A DNA stretch of 64,000 bases from Pseudomonas sp. Fl4BN1. GTDB lineage: Bacteria; Pseudomonadota; Gammaproteobacteria; Pseudomonadales; Pseudomonadaceae. The notes under the pieces are model-generated. The model was given only the letters and a program-made list of their open reading frames with translations, was not told the origin of the DNA and ran no database searches. This document shows, piece after piece, positions 52,813 through 63,087 of this stretch. Position 1 is the stretch's first letter. Every line of letters starts with the position of its first letter. The stretch covers positions 124,001 through 188,000 of the forward strand of contig NZ_JAAARM010000012.1 in NCBI RefSeq assembly GCF_009908285.1, in the 5' to 3' direction. The translations under genes and the position numbers were made by a program.

Positions 52813-54009
52813 TCAGATCACCTGCAGGATCGCCTTGGTCACTACGCCGATGTTGTTCTGGTTCAGAGCGGCAACGCAGATGCGGCCGGTGTCCAGGGCA
52901 TAGATGCCGAACTCGTTGCGCAGGCGAGTGACTTGCTCAACCGTCAGGCCGGAGTAGGAGAACATGCCGCACTGACGACCGACGAAGCTGAAGTCGTGCT
53001 GTGGTGCGCCTTTGCTCAGCAGGTCGACCATCTGGGTGCGCATGCCGCGAATCCGCAGGCGCATTTCCGCCAGTTCCTGCTCCCACTGGGCGCGCAGTTC
53101 CGGGCTGTTCAGCACTGCGGCAACGATGGTTGCGCCGTGGGTAGGCGGGTTGGAGTAGTTGGTGCGGATCACACGCTTGACCTGGGACAGCACGCGCGCG
53201 CTTTCTTCCTTCGAGCTGCTGACGATGGACAGGGCACCGACACGCTCGCCGTACAGCGAGAACGACTTGGAGAACGAGCTGGAGACGAAAAAGGTCAGGC
53301 CCGACTCGGCGAACAAGCGCACCGCTGCGGCGTCTTCGTCGATGCCGTCGCCAAAGCCCTGGTAAGCCATATCGAGGAATGGCACGAGGTTTTTCGCCTT
53401 GACCACTTCCAGGACGTTTTTCCAGTCTTGCGGGCTCAGGTCGACACCGGTCGGGTTGTGGCAGCAGGCGTGCAGCACCACGATCGATTGGGCCGGCAGG
53501 GCGTTGAGGTCTTCCAGCAGGCCGGCGCGGTTTACATCATGAGTGGCGGCGTCGTAATAGCGGTAGTTCTGTACCGGGAAGCCGGCAGTCTCGAACAGTG
53601 CGCGGTGGTTTTCCCAGCTCGGATCGCTGATGGCAACCACGGCGTTCGGCAGCAATTGCTTGAGGAAATCGGCACCGATCTTCAGTGCGCCAGTGCCGCC
53701 AACGGCCTGGGTGGTGATTACGCGGCCGGCAGCCAGCAGTGGCGAGTCGTTGCCGAACAGCAGCTTCTGTACTGCCTGGTCATAGGCGGCGATGCCGTCG
53801 ATCGGCAGGTAGCCACGGGAGGCGTGTTGAGCGGCGCGAATTGTCTCGGCTTCGACAACGGCGCGCAGCAGCGGAATGCGTCCCTCCTCGTTGCAGTACA
53901 CGCCCACCCCAAGGTTGACCTTATTGGTGCGGGTGTCGGCGTTGAATGCTTCGTTGAGGCCCAGGATTGGATCGCGTGGTGCCATTTCGACAGCGGAGAA
54001 CAGGCTCAT
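52813..54009 (-). CDS. tyrB: aromatic/aspartate aminotransferase TyrB
   Basis: 398 residues, class I PLP aminotransferase. It interconverts aromatic amino acids or aspartate and their 2-oxo acids with 2-oxoglutarate. Landmarks: NLGVGVYCNEEGRIPLL, Asn/Asp in HACCHNPTGVDLS and FLDMAYQGFGDG, the PLP Lys in SSSFSKSFSLYGERVG near 247, and the substrate Arg in the C-terminal FSYSGLTVEQVTRLRNEFGIY. These fit the AspC/TyrB subgroup (Ia). The gene is divergent from uvrB. Confidence 0.94.
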   Translation of the reverse strand: MSLFSAVEMAPRDPILGLNEAFNADTRTNKVNLGVGVYCNEEGRIPLLRAVVEAETIRAAQHASRGYLPIDGIAAYDQAVQKLLFGNDSPLLAAGRVITTQAVGGTGALKIGADFLKQLLPNAVVAISDPSWENHRALFETAGFPVQNYRYYDAATHDVNRAGLLEDLNALPAQSIVVLHACCHNPTGVDLSPQDWKNVLEVVKAKNLVPFLDMAYQGFGDGIDEDAAAVRLFAESGLTFFVSSSFSKSFSLYGERVGALSIVSSSKEESARVLSQVKRVIRTNYSNPPTHGATIVAAVLNSPELRAQWEQELAEMRLRIRGMRTQMVDLLSKGAPQHDFSFVGRQCGMFSYSGLTVEQVTRLRNEFGIYALDTGRICVAALNQNNIGVVTKAILQVI

Positions 54010-54345
54010 TTTTACGGCGGCTCTGAATGGAGTGTGGAGGGACGTGTCGCGCTCCAGCCGAATGCACTAGAGCGGTGCACAAACGGGGAGCTAGTATAGA
54101 GGCCATCATCGCGGGGAGCGACAGCCGATTGAGCTTTTGCGGCAAGTTTTTCGCTTTATTTTTCGACCGTTAGTCTTATTGCAACATCCAGGGTGTTAGC
54201 GGGTGTAGGACCTTTACCTTGAAAGCTGTGGTATTTGGCTCCACATCTAGAACATTCCCGATTTTTCCTCGGCGACATGGGTCGTACGTGGTCTTTCTCG
54301 TTCCTGTGCGGTCTTGCCGTATACGAATGATTCCAGAGGTACGTT
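54010..54345. other. tyrB-uvrB divergent intergenic region
   Basis: 336 bases without a supportable gene. I looked for a LexA box (CTG-N10-CAG) for uvrB and found none by eye. It contains an AT-richer part at 54125-54180. Promoters for both genes must lie here, but no confident -35/-10 pair was found. Confidence 0.5.
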
Positions 54346-56361
<2,016 letters not shown>

Positions 56362-56383
56362 GCGCGGCATCATCCATCCTTGT

Positions 56384-56451
56384 CCGGCTTGCCGGCGAAG
56401 AAGCCCTTGAATCCTGTGATGGAGTGAGGGGCCTGTTCGCTGGCAAGCCGG
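56384..56451. repeat. REP inverted pair between uvrB and the MFS pump
   Basis: CCGGCTTGCCGGCGAA (56384-56399) and TTCGCTGGCAAGCCGG (56436-56451) are near-perfect complementary arms of a pseudomonad REP couple, between convergent genes. Confidence 0.8.
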
Positions 56452-56497
56452 CGCCGGTACAAGCTTGATCTTGCGAAAGCCGGTTCCCGCCGCTGGG

Positions 56498-58048
56498 TCA
56501 ATGAGCTTCGCCGGCCTTGAGCCCTTTGGGCAGCGCCTTGGTCAGCAGGATTGCCAGCATGCTGATTCCCAAGGCAATCCCGACAAAATGGAAGGCATCG
56601 TTGTAGGCCATGATCAGCGCCTGCTGATGGGTGATCTCGCTGAGCTTGCCCAGGGCTGCAGTCTCATTGCCGAATTTCTCGGTGAGGTTGGCCAGGCGTT
56701 CCGCAACCTGCGGGTTGCTCGGGACTATGGCTTCGCGCAAGTAGTCGAAGTAGGTCTTGGTCCGTGCGTCCAGCAGGGTCGCGAGCAAGGCGATGCCGAT
56801 GGCGCCGCCGAGGTTGCGCAGAATGTTGAACAGGCTGGAGGCCGATCCCGCGTCTTGAGGCTGTATATAAGCGGTGGCGATCAACGAGATGGTGACCATG
56901 ATCAGCGGCTGGCCGAGTGCGCGGATGATCTGGATCTGGTTGAACTGCGGTCCGGCAAAGTCCGGGTTGAGCACGCCCGAGGAAAAACTCGCCAATCCGA
57001 ACAGGCCAAAACCCAGGGTGCACAGCCATTTCGGCGGGATGAACTGCATCAGCTTGGGCACCAGGGGAATCAGAAACAGCTGCGGCACTCCCATCCACAT
57101 GATCACTTCGCCAATCTGCAAGGCGTTGTAGTCCTGGATTTGCGCCAGGTACAGCGGCAACAGGTAGATCGAGCCGTACAGGCCGACGCCCATCCCCAGG
57201 CTGGAAATGCTTGACAGCCCGAAGTTGCGGTTGCGCAGAATCCCCAGGTTGATCAGCGGATTGGGTTTGGACACCTGCACGATCACGAAGCTGATCAGAC
57301 TGACCAGGGCAATGCTGCCCAGGGTCACGATCAGGCTCGATTCCAGCCAGTCCTTGCGATGGCCTTCCTCCAGAAACACTTGCAGGCAGCCCAGCCCCAC
57401 GCCGAGGGTGAGGATGCCGGTGTAGTCGGTGCTTTTCAGCAGCTCCCAATGGGCTGCCTTTTTTTCCAGGCCGTAGAGTAGGCCGGCGATCATCAGCAGG
57501 CCTGGCGGCACGTTGATATAGAAGATGTATTCCCAGCCCCAGTTTTCCGTCAGCCAGCCGCCCAGCGTCGGGCCGATGGAGGGGGCGAAGGTGGCGGTCA
57601 TGGCAAACATGGCCATGCCTTTGGCCCGATGATGTTCGGGCAGCTTGATCAGGGTCAGGGTGAACGCCAGGGGAATCAGCGCGCCACCGGTAAAGCCTTG
57701 CAGGGCTCGAAACACGATCATGCTTTCCAGGCTCCAGGCCGTGGAGCAAAGCAGCGAGGCAATGAGAAACCCCACCGATACCCAGACCGCCAGCCGCCGT
57801 GCCGAGAGCAACTGCACCAGCCAGGCGGTGAGGGGGATCATGATGATCTCCGCCACCAGGTAGGAGGTGGAGATCCACGAGCCTTCCTCCAGCGTGGCGG
57901 ACAGTGCGCCCTGGATGTCTCTCAAGGAAGAGTTGGTGATCTGGATGTCGAGCACTGCCATGAAGGCACCGAGCATCGCGCTCATGACTGCGATCCAGTC
58001 ACGCCGGGTCGGCTCGCCTACCGGGCGCAGCAGTTGATCACCGGCCAT
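56498..58048 (-). CDS. EmrB/QacA-type MFS drug efflux transporter (DHA2, 14 TM)
   Basis: 516 residues with 14 predicted helices, the DHA2 length. The conserved N-terminus MLGAFMAVLDIQITNSSLRDIQGALSA includes the family Asp in TM1 (LDxxIVN variant), and motif C is present in TFAPSIGPTLGGWLTENWGW. It pumps hydrophobic compounds by proton exchange through a tripartite complex with the fusion protein encoded upstream. It overlaps that gene by 11 bases. In P. aeruginosa a LysR gene adjoins this pair; I find none here. Confidence 0.92.
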   Translation of the reverse strand: MAGDQLLRPVGEPTRRDWIAVMSAMLGAFMAVLDIQITNSSLRDIQGALSATLEEGSWISTSYLVAEIIMIPLTAWLVQLLSARRLAVWVSVGFLIASLLCSTAWSLESMIVFRALQGFTGGALIPLAFTLTLIKLPEHHRAKGMAMFAMTATFAPSIGPTLGGWLTENWGWEYIFYINVPPGLLMIAGLLYGLEKKAAHWELLKSTDYTGILTLGVGLGCLQVFLEEGHRKDWLESSLIVTLGSIALVSLISFVIVQVSKPNPLINLGILRNRNFGLSSISSLGMGVGLYGSIYLLPLYLAQIQDYNALQIGEVIMWMGVPQLFLIPLVPKLMQFIPPKWLCTLGFGLFGLASFSSGVLNPDFAGPQFNQIQIIRALGQPLIMVTISLIATAYIQPQDAGSASSLFNILRNLGGAIGIALLATLLDARTKTYFDYLREAIVPSNPQVAERLANLTEKFGNETAALGKLSEITHQQALIMAYNDAFHFVGIALGISMLAILLTKALPKGLKAGEAH

Positions 58049-59084
58049 CGACAGGGTCTTTGATGTTCACTTTGACGGTCACGGACATGCCAGGACGGAT
58101 CTTGCCCTGCAGCGGATTGTCGGCGGCAAAGGTCAGCTTTACCGGAATACGCTGTACCACCTTGGTGAAGTTGCCGGTTGCGTTGTCCGGCGGTAGCAGG
58201 CTGAACTGCGCGCCTGAGGCGGCGAACAGGCTGTCGACCCGAGCCTGGATCGGCGTATCGCCGTAGGCATCGAAGGTCAGCTCGGCCTGCTGTCCGGGTC
58301 GCATGTGGCCGATCTGGGTTTCCTTGAAGTTGGCCTGGACCCAGATGTCCTGGTCAGGAACGATCGACAGCAGATAGGCGCCGGCCTGCACCACTTGGCC
58401 ATTGCGCGCGGCACGCTGGCCGATGATGCCGCTGATGGGGGCGAGGATCTCGCTGCGGGTCAGGTTCAGTCGCGTCTGAGCCAGATCGGCCTGGGCATTG
58501 GCGATCTGCGCATCCAGGCGCTTGATCTCGGCATTTAGGGCGTTGACCTGCTGGCGCTGGCCTTGCAGATCGGCCTGGGCCTTGATGACCTGGGAGTGGG
58601 CGATATGGTTGTCGGCGGAGAGGGTGGTGACCCGTTCTTCGGAGACGTAGCCGGGCTTGCGCAGGGTTTGCGCCCGGGACAGGTCGATCTGCGAGCGGCC
58701 GAGGCTGGCCTGGGTCGATGCCACCTGGGCTTCGCTCGCGGCAATCAGGCTGGCTTGCTGGGTCAGCTTGCTCTGGGCCTGCAGGCGCTCCGCCTCGCGG
58801 GTCGCCAGGGCCGCTTCGGCGCGATCCACCGCCAGTTGAAAGTCTTCGCCTTCCAGGCGCACCAGGAGTTGGCCCTTCTCCACATGCTGGTTGTCCTGTA
58901 CCAGCACTTCGTCGATGCGAGCGCTCAACTGGCTGGAGATCCGGGTGATTTCGCCCTGGACGTAGGCGTTGTCTGTGGTTTCATAAAAGCGCCCGTGGAA
59001 CCACCAGTGGGCGAGGAAGCCCAGGGCGATCAACAGGACCAGGGACAAGAAGATGAACAGGCGACGCTTGAGTTGGGCAGGCAT
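58038..59084 (-). CDS. HlyD/EmrA-family membrane fusion protein
   Basis: 348 residues. N-terminal membrane anchor at about 9-29 (IFLSLVLLIALGFLAHWWF), then the barrel-sandwich lipoyl half (YVQGEITRISSQLSARIDEVLVQDNQHVEKGQLL), a long helical hairpin (about 80-190, rich in Ala, Gln and Leu with QAQSKLTQQASLIAASEAQ), the second lipoyl half (ILAPISGIIGQRAARNGQVVQAG), and the beta-barrel domain (VQANFKETQIGHMRPGQQ). It links the MFS pump to an outer-membrane channel, which is not in this window. First gene of the efflux pair. Confidence 0.93.
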   Translation of the reverse strand: MPAQLKRRLFIFLSLVLLIALGFLAHWWFHGRFYETTDNAYVQGEITRISSQLSARIDEVLVQDNQHVEKGQLLVRLEGEDFQLAVDRAEAALATREAERLQAQSKLTQQASLIAASEAQVASTQASLGRSQIDLSRAQTLRKPGYVSEERVTTLSADNHIAHSQVIKAQADLQGQRQQVNALNAEIKRLDAQIANAQADLAQTRLNLTRSEILAPISGIIGQRAARNGQVVQAGAYLLSIVPDQDIWVQANFKETQIGHMRPGQQAELTFDAYGDTPIQARVDSLFAASGAQFSLLPPDNATGNFTKVVQRIPVKLTFAADNPLQGKIRPGMSVTVKVNIKDPVDGR

Positions 59085-59317
59085 GGGCAGGCTGTAATCA
59101 ATAAAAGTGTAAGAAAATTTATCAGTGGGCGAATCTGGCAGATAGCCACTGGGTGGTAAATGCCATTGGCTGATTATTGGCTATTCACCGGGGTTGGAGT
59201 GGCCTGTAGGCGCAACCTTGGCTTAAATGCCCTCCTCACTGGAGCCGGGCTGGTGTCGCCTGTTACCATTCGCCCCCTGTTTTATTCCTCGTTTTTCTAT
59301 TCTTCTCGAGACATGCC

Positions 59318-60799
59318 ATGACCACCGTCCGCACGCGCATTGCGCCATCGCCTACCGGGGATCCCCACGTAGGTACTGCTTACATCGCTTTGTTCAACTA
59401 CTGCTTTGCCAAGCAGCATGGCGGCGAGTTCATCCTGCGCATCGAAGACACCGATCAGTTGCGTTCGACCCGTGAGTCCGAGCAGCAGATTTTCGATGCC
59501 TTGCGCTGGTTGGGCATCAACTGGAGCGAAGGTCCGGATGTCGGTGGTCCTCATGGCCCGTACCGTCAGAGCGAGCGCGGTGACATCTATCAGAAGTACG
59601 CCCAGCAGTTGGTGGACCTGGGGCACGCCTTCCCGTGCTTCTGCACCGCCGAAGAGCTGGACCAGATGCGTGCCGAGCAGATGGCTCGCGGTGAAACCCC
59701 GCGTTACGACGGCCGAGCCTTGCTGCTGTCCAAGGAAGAGGTGGCTCAGCGCCTGGCTGCTGGTGAGCCTCACGTGATCCGCATGAAAGTGCCGACCGAA
59801 GGCGTCTGCGTGGTCCCGGACCTGTTGCGTGGCGATGTCGAGATCCCGTGGGATCGCATGGACATGCAAGTGCTGATGAAGACCGACGGCCTGCCGACCT
59901 ACTTCCTGGCCAATGTGGTCGACGACCATCTGATGGGTATCACTCACGTACTGCGTGGCGAAGAGTGGCTGCCATCGGCACCGAAGCTGATCCTGCTGTA
60001 CGAATATTTCGGCTGGGAACAGCCGCAGTTGTGCTACATGCCGCTGCTGCGTAACCCGGACAAGAGCAAGCTGTCCAAGCGCAAGAACCCGACCTCGGTG
60101 ACGTTCTACGAGCGCATGGGCTTCATGCCTGAAGCCATGCTCAACTACCTGGGGCGCATGGGCTGGTCGATGCCGGACGAGCGCGAGAAGTTCTCGTTGC
60201 AGGAAATGGTCGACAACTTCGATCTGTCGCGGGTTTCCCTCGGCGGTCCGATTTTCGATGTCGAGAAGCTGTCCTGGCTCAATGGCCAGTGGCTGCGGGA
60301 CCTGCCGCTGGAAGAGTTCGCCAGTCGGGTGCAGACCTGGGCCTTGAATCCCGAATACCTGATGAAGATTGCGCCGCACGTTCAGGGGCGGGTCGAGACC
60401 TTCAGTCAGATCGCTCCCTTGGCAGGTTTCTTCTTTGCCGGTGGCGTAACCCCGGATGCCAAGCTCTTCGAGTCCAAGAAACTCTCGGGCGATCAGGTGC
60501 GCCAACTGATGCAATTGATCCTGTGGAAGCTCGAAAGCCTGCGGCAGTGGGAGAAGGACAGTATCACCGCGACTATTCAGGCGGTGGTCGAGTCCCTGGA
60601 ACTGAAGCTGCGTGATGCCATGCCGCTGATGTTTGCCGCTATCACTGGCCAGGCCAGTTCGGTGTCGGTGCTCGATGCCATGGAAATCCTGGGGCCGGAC
60701 CTGACTCGTTTCCGCCTGCGCCAGGCCATCGATCTGCTCGGTGGTGTGTCGAAGAAAGAGAATAAAGAGTGGGAAAAACTGCTGGGCACGATCGCCTGA
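59318..60799 (+). CDS. gltX: glutamyl-tRNA synthetase
   Basis: 493 residues. It charges tRNA-Glu. The HIGH motif is present as [13 protein letters not shown] after RIAPSPTG; the KMSKS motif reads KLSKRKN near 250. The zinc-binding cysteine region is CFCTAEEL near 105. The C-terminal anticodon-binding domain ends in a helix ([19 protein letters not shown]). Two tRNA-Glu genes lie only 435-800 bases downstream on the same strand. An ATG five bases upstream is out of frame. Confidence 0.97.
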   Translation: MTTVRTRIAPSPTGDPHVGTAYIALFNYCFAKQHGGEFILRIEDTDQLRSTRESEQQIFDALRWLGINWSEGPDVGGPHGPYRQSERGDIYQKYAQQLVDLGHAFPCFCTAEELDQMRAEQMARGETPRYDGRALLLSKEEVAQRLAAGEPHVIRMKVPTEGVCVVPDLLRGDVEIPWDRMDMQVLMKTDGLPTYFLANVVDDHLMGITHVLRGEEWLPSAPKLILLYEYFGWEQPQLCYMPLLRNPDKSKLSKRKNPTSVTFYERMGFMPEAMLNYLGRMGWSMPDEREKFSLQEMVDNFDLSRVSLGGPIFDVEKLSWLNGQWLRDLPLEEFASRVQTWALNPEYLMKIAPHVQGRVETFSQIAPLAGFFFAGGVTPDAKLFESKKLSGDQVRQLMQLILWKLESLRQWEKDSITATIQAVVESLELKLRDAMPLMFAAITGQASSVSVLDAMEILGPDLTRFRLRQAIDLLGGVSKKENKEWEKLLGTIA

Positions 60800-61028
60800 G
60801 GCAGTTGTGCGCTGCGGGAGTGGCCGAGGCGGCAACCTTTTCGACTACGCTTGAGTCTCAAGCGCCAGGCGGGTTGGTTGCTGGCCAAGTCGGTTGCTCT
60901 TCGGCCCGCGGTGGCCCTTTTGCGCTAGCTGGCGCGGGTCGGGAAGGGCGGAAAAGCCTGGGTTTTCCGGGTGGGGCGGTAAGTGATTGTTATCCCGGCA
61001 AATTTCTTTTCAAAAAACCGAAAAAAAT

Positions 61029-61057
61029 TTGACAGCGTTCCGATCGCCCCTTAAGAT
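61029..61057 (+). promoter_or_regulatory. sigma-70 promoter for the tRNA cluster
   Basis: Perfect TTGACA at 61029-61034, 17-base spacer, TAAGAT at 61052-61057, then a GC-rich discriminator (TCGCCCCG) typical of promoters under stringent control. An A-tract at 61015-61027 acts like an UP element. It is about 20 bases before the first tRNA-Ala. The 220 bases back to gltX contain nothing else I can support. Confidence 0.88.
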
Positions 61058-61078
61058 TCGCCCCGTCCTAACCGACGA

Positions 61079-61154
<76 letters not shown>

Positions 61155-61233
61155 AATTTACAGTTCAAGGCCTGGCCACACCGGCCTTGAATCGATCAGT
61201 ACTCAGCACTGATCAGTTGTATAGAAGGGTTGT
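61155..61233 (+). other. spacer with two hairpins between tRNA-Ala and tRNA-Glu
   Basis: Contains TCAAGGCC-N10-GGCCTTGA and GATCAGT-N7-ACTGATC, perfect stems likely recognised during tRNA processing. The second copy at 61438-61515 keeps both stems. Confidence 0.6.
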
Positions 61234-61309
61234 GTCCCCTTCGTCTAGTGGCCTAGGACACCGCCCTTTCACGGCGGTAACAGGGGTTCGAGTCCCCTAG
61301 GGGACGCCA
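61234..61309 (+). tRNA. tRNA-Glu (TTC), copy 1
   Basis: 76 bases with encoded CCA: acceptor GTCCCCT/AGGGGAC, anticodon stem CCGCC/GGCGG with loop CTTTCAC (anticodon TTC), T-loop TTCGAGT. Identical to copy 2. Confidence 0.97.
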
Positions 61310-61361
61310 GTTTCACACAAGTGATGTTGCAAGATGTCGCTGCGCCGCGAGGCGAAAATCC

Positions 61362-61437
<76 letters not shown>

Positions 61438-61515
61438 ATTTACAGTTCAAGGTCTGGCCACACCGGCCTTGAATCGATCAGTACTCAGCACTGATCAGTT
61501 GTTAGAAGGGTTTGT

Positions 61516-61591
61516 GTCCCCTTCGTCTAGTGGCCTAGGACACCGCCCTTTCACGGCGGTAACAGGGGTTCGAGTCCCCTAGGGGACGCCA
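61516..61591 (+). tRNA. tRNA-Glu (TTC), copy 2
   Basis: 76 bases, same sequence as copy 1; CCA ends at 61591, followed at once by the terminator region. Confidence 0.97.
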
Positions 61592-61597
61592 CGTTTA

Positions 61598-61650
61598 CCC
61601 GCTTTGCGGGATTTTTAAGGGTCATTCGATTATTGAATGGCCCTTTTGTT
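61598..61650 (+). terminator. double terminator after the tRNA cluster
   Basis: CCCGC-TTT-GCGGG-ATTTTT (61598-61616) followed directly by AAGGGTCATTC-gattatt-GAATGGCCCTTTT (61617-61648, one G-U pair). Two consecutive hairpins with T-runs. Confidence 0.9.
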
Positions 61651-61729
61651 TGTCTGGCGTTCAGCCAATTTTCTCTTTTTTCCTCAGCCTGCCCCTCTGA
61701 CCGACGGTCACGCTAGCGACTTGCGGAAA

Positions 61730-61746
61730 ATTATTATGCGAATAAT
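61730..61746. promoter_or_regulatory. palindrome upstream of TetR gene, likely operator
   Basis: ATTATT-ATGCG-AATAAT, a perfect 6-bp inverted repeat, 28 bases before the ATG and followed by more AT-rich repeats (AATATT at 61743-61750 and 61758-61763). Position suggests autorepression. Confidence 0.6.
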
Positions 61747-61774
61747 ATTTTCTCCGTAATATTCGGAGGCAACC

Positions 61775-62314
61775 ATGAACGATAAAAAAGCTCAAACCCG
61801 CGAACGCATTCTCCAGGCCGCCAGTTCCGCGCTGATCCAGCATGGCCCGGCCGAGCCGAGTGTGGGTGAGGTGATGGGGGCGGCCGGGCTGACGGTGGGC
61901 GGCTTCTATGCGCACTTTGAAAGCAAGGATGCGCTGATGCTGGAGGCCTTCACTCAGTTGCTCGCCCACCGCCGTGGCTTGCTCGACGAAATGGACTCGA
62001 GCTTGAGTGGCGAGGAGCGTAGGGCGCTTACGGCGGCATTTTATCTGTCGCGCAAGCACCGTGACTCTACCGAGCAGGCTTGCCCAATTCCGGCTTCAGT
62101 CGGTGAGTTGGGGCGCTTGCCGGACAGTTTTCGCAACGCTTTGAGCGAGCACATGGAGTTGATGGTTGCGCAATTGGCCGCAAGCCCCGAAGACACGGAC
62201 AAGGCTCTGGCAGACATGGCGCTGATGGTAGGTGGATTGTCCCTGGCGCGGGCGCTGGGTCCGGGTGAGTTGTCCGACCGCTTGCTGCGTGCAGCCAAGT
62301 CGGCAGTTCTATGA
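61775..62314 (+). CDS. TetR-family transcriptional regulator
   Basis: 179 residues. GGAGG at 61765-61769 precedes the ATG. The helix-turn-helix is at about 8-52 (TRERILQAASSALIQHG, AAGLTVGGFYAHFESKDALM). The C-terminal domain contains EQACPIPASVGELGRLPDSFR, the Cys-Pro pattern seen in TetR proteins of the NemR-like group, in which Cys can sense electrophiles; that is tentative. The target is not evident: no divergent efflux or reductase gene is adjacent. An AT-rich palindrome lies just upstream. Confidence 0.9.
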   Translation: MNDKKAQTRERILQAASSALIQHGPAEPSVGEVMGAAGLTVGGFYAHFESKDALMLEAFTQLLAHRRGLLDEMDSSLSGEERRALTAAFYLSRKHRDSTEQACPIPASVGELGRLPDSFRNALSEHMELMVAQLAASPEDTDKALADMALMVGGLSLARALGPGELSDRLLRAAKSAVL

Positions 62315-62488
62315 CCTGAGGCTTGATTCTGCGATGGCGAGTGAGGAGCGGGTTGAGTTGGATTCGTAGCATCAACGGCGCGCCACTCAATTCGTTTGTG
62401 CTGATCGCCGGCCAGCATCTGCAGCACGCCAATCCACCTGAGCATCCGTTACACTGCCCCAGTCAAAAAATCTGACCGGGAGTTGGGC

Positions 62489-62923
62489 ATGAGTTGGGAT
62501 CTGGCAACGCCATTCGTCATCGATCTGCAGGTTGCCGCCGAGGATATCGATGGCTTGGGGCACGCCAATAATGCGGTCTACGTCACCTGGCTGGAGCGTT
62601 GCGCCTGGCGGCATTCCCAGCGACTGGGGCTGGATCTGGCCGAGTATCGCCGTCTGGACCGGGCGATGGCGGTGGTGCGGCACGAGATTGATTATCTGGC
62701 TGCAGGTTATGAGGAAGATGAACTGCAATTGGCCACCTGGATCGTCGACTGGGATCAACGCTTGAAAATGACCCGGCGCTTCCAGCTGGTTCGTCCGAGC
62801 GATGGCGCCACGCTGCTGCGGGCCCAGACCACCTTTGTCTGCATTGAATTGTCCACTGGCAAGCCCAAGCGCATGCCTGTCGAGTTCCTCGAGGGCTACG
62901 GGCCGGCCTTGCAGGCTTCCTGA
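62489..62923 (+). CDS. acyl-CoA thioesterase, hotdog fold (4HBT)
   Basis: 144 residues from the ATG at 62489 with GGGAG at 62478-62482. The 4HBT motif VAAEDIDGLGHANNAVYVTWLERCAW has the conserved D/H/N and a Glu in the following helix; the Asp position of 4-hydroxybenzoyl-CoA thioesterase is replaced in part, as in YbgC-type and FadM-like enzymes. The rest (RRFQLVRPSDGATLLRAQTTFVCIEL) is the remaining hotdog strand set. It probably hydrolyses acyl-CoA; substrate unknown. Confidence 0.9.
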   Translation: MSWDLATPFVIDLQVAAEDIDGLGHANNAVYVTWLERCAWRHSQRLGLDLAEYRRLDRAMAVVRHEIDYLAAGYEEDELQLATWIVDWDQRLKMTRRFQLVRPSDGATLLRAQTTFVCIELSTGKPKRMPVEFLEGYGPALQAS

Positions 62924-62993
62924 TCGCTTTCTCCCATGTCGCAGGGGTTGGCTGCCAGTGAAGGCGCCTTCAAGTGCGGAGCGCGGGGCACGC

Positions 62994-63011
62994 CGATAAG
63001 CCGGCTCCTAC
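62994..63011. repeat. single REP half-site
   Basis: GATAAGCCGGCTCCTACA, the same core as the REP at 23446-23490 but without a partner arm. Confidence 0.6.
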
Positions 63012-63087
63012 AAAATCCCAGCGGGTGGGTGAAACCCAGTAGACTGGGCGACGTTTTTTTTGCCCGTTTTTTTGTTGAGTGTGTTTC

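Noticed and set aside
54010..54345. LexA box in front of uvrB
   Set aside because: No CTG-N10-CAG with AT-rich centre was found; the E. coli arrangement does not appear to hold here.
56664..57878. 404-codon open frame on the minus strand overlapping the MFS pump
   Set aside because: Same strand, other frame; Pro/Arg/Gly-rich without a start site, while the MFS frame has all helices.
60769..61032. 87-codon open frame after gltX
   Set aside because: Overlaps the end of gltX and the tRNA promoter region; no ribosome site or family.
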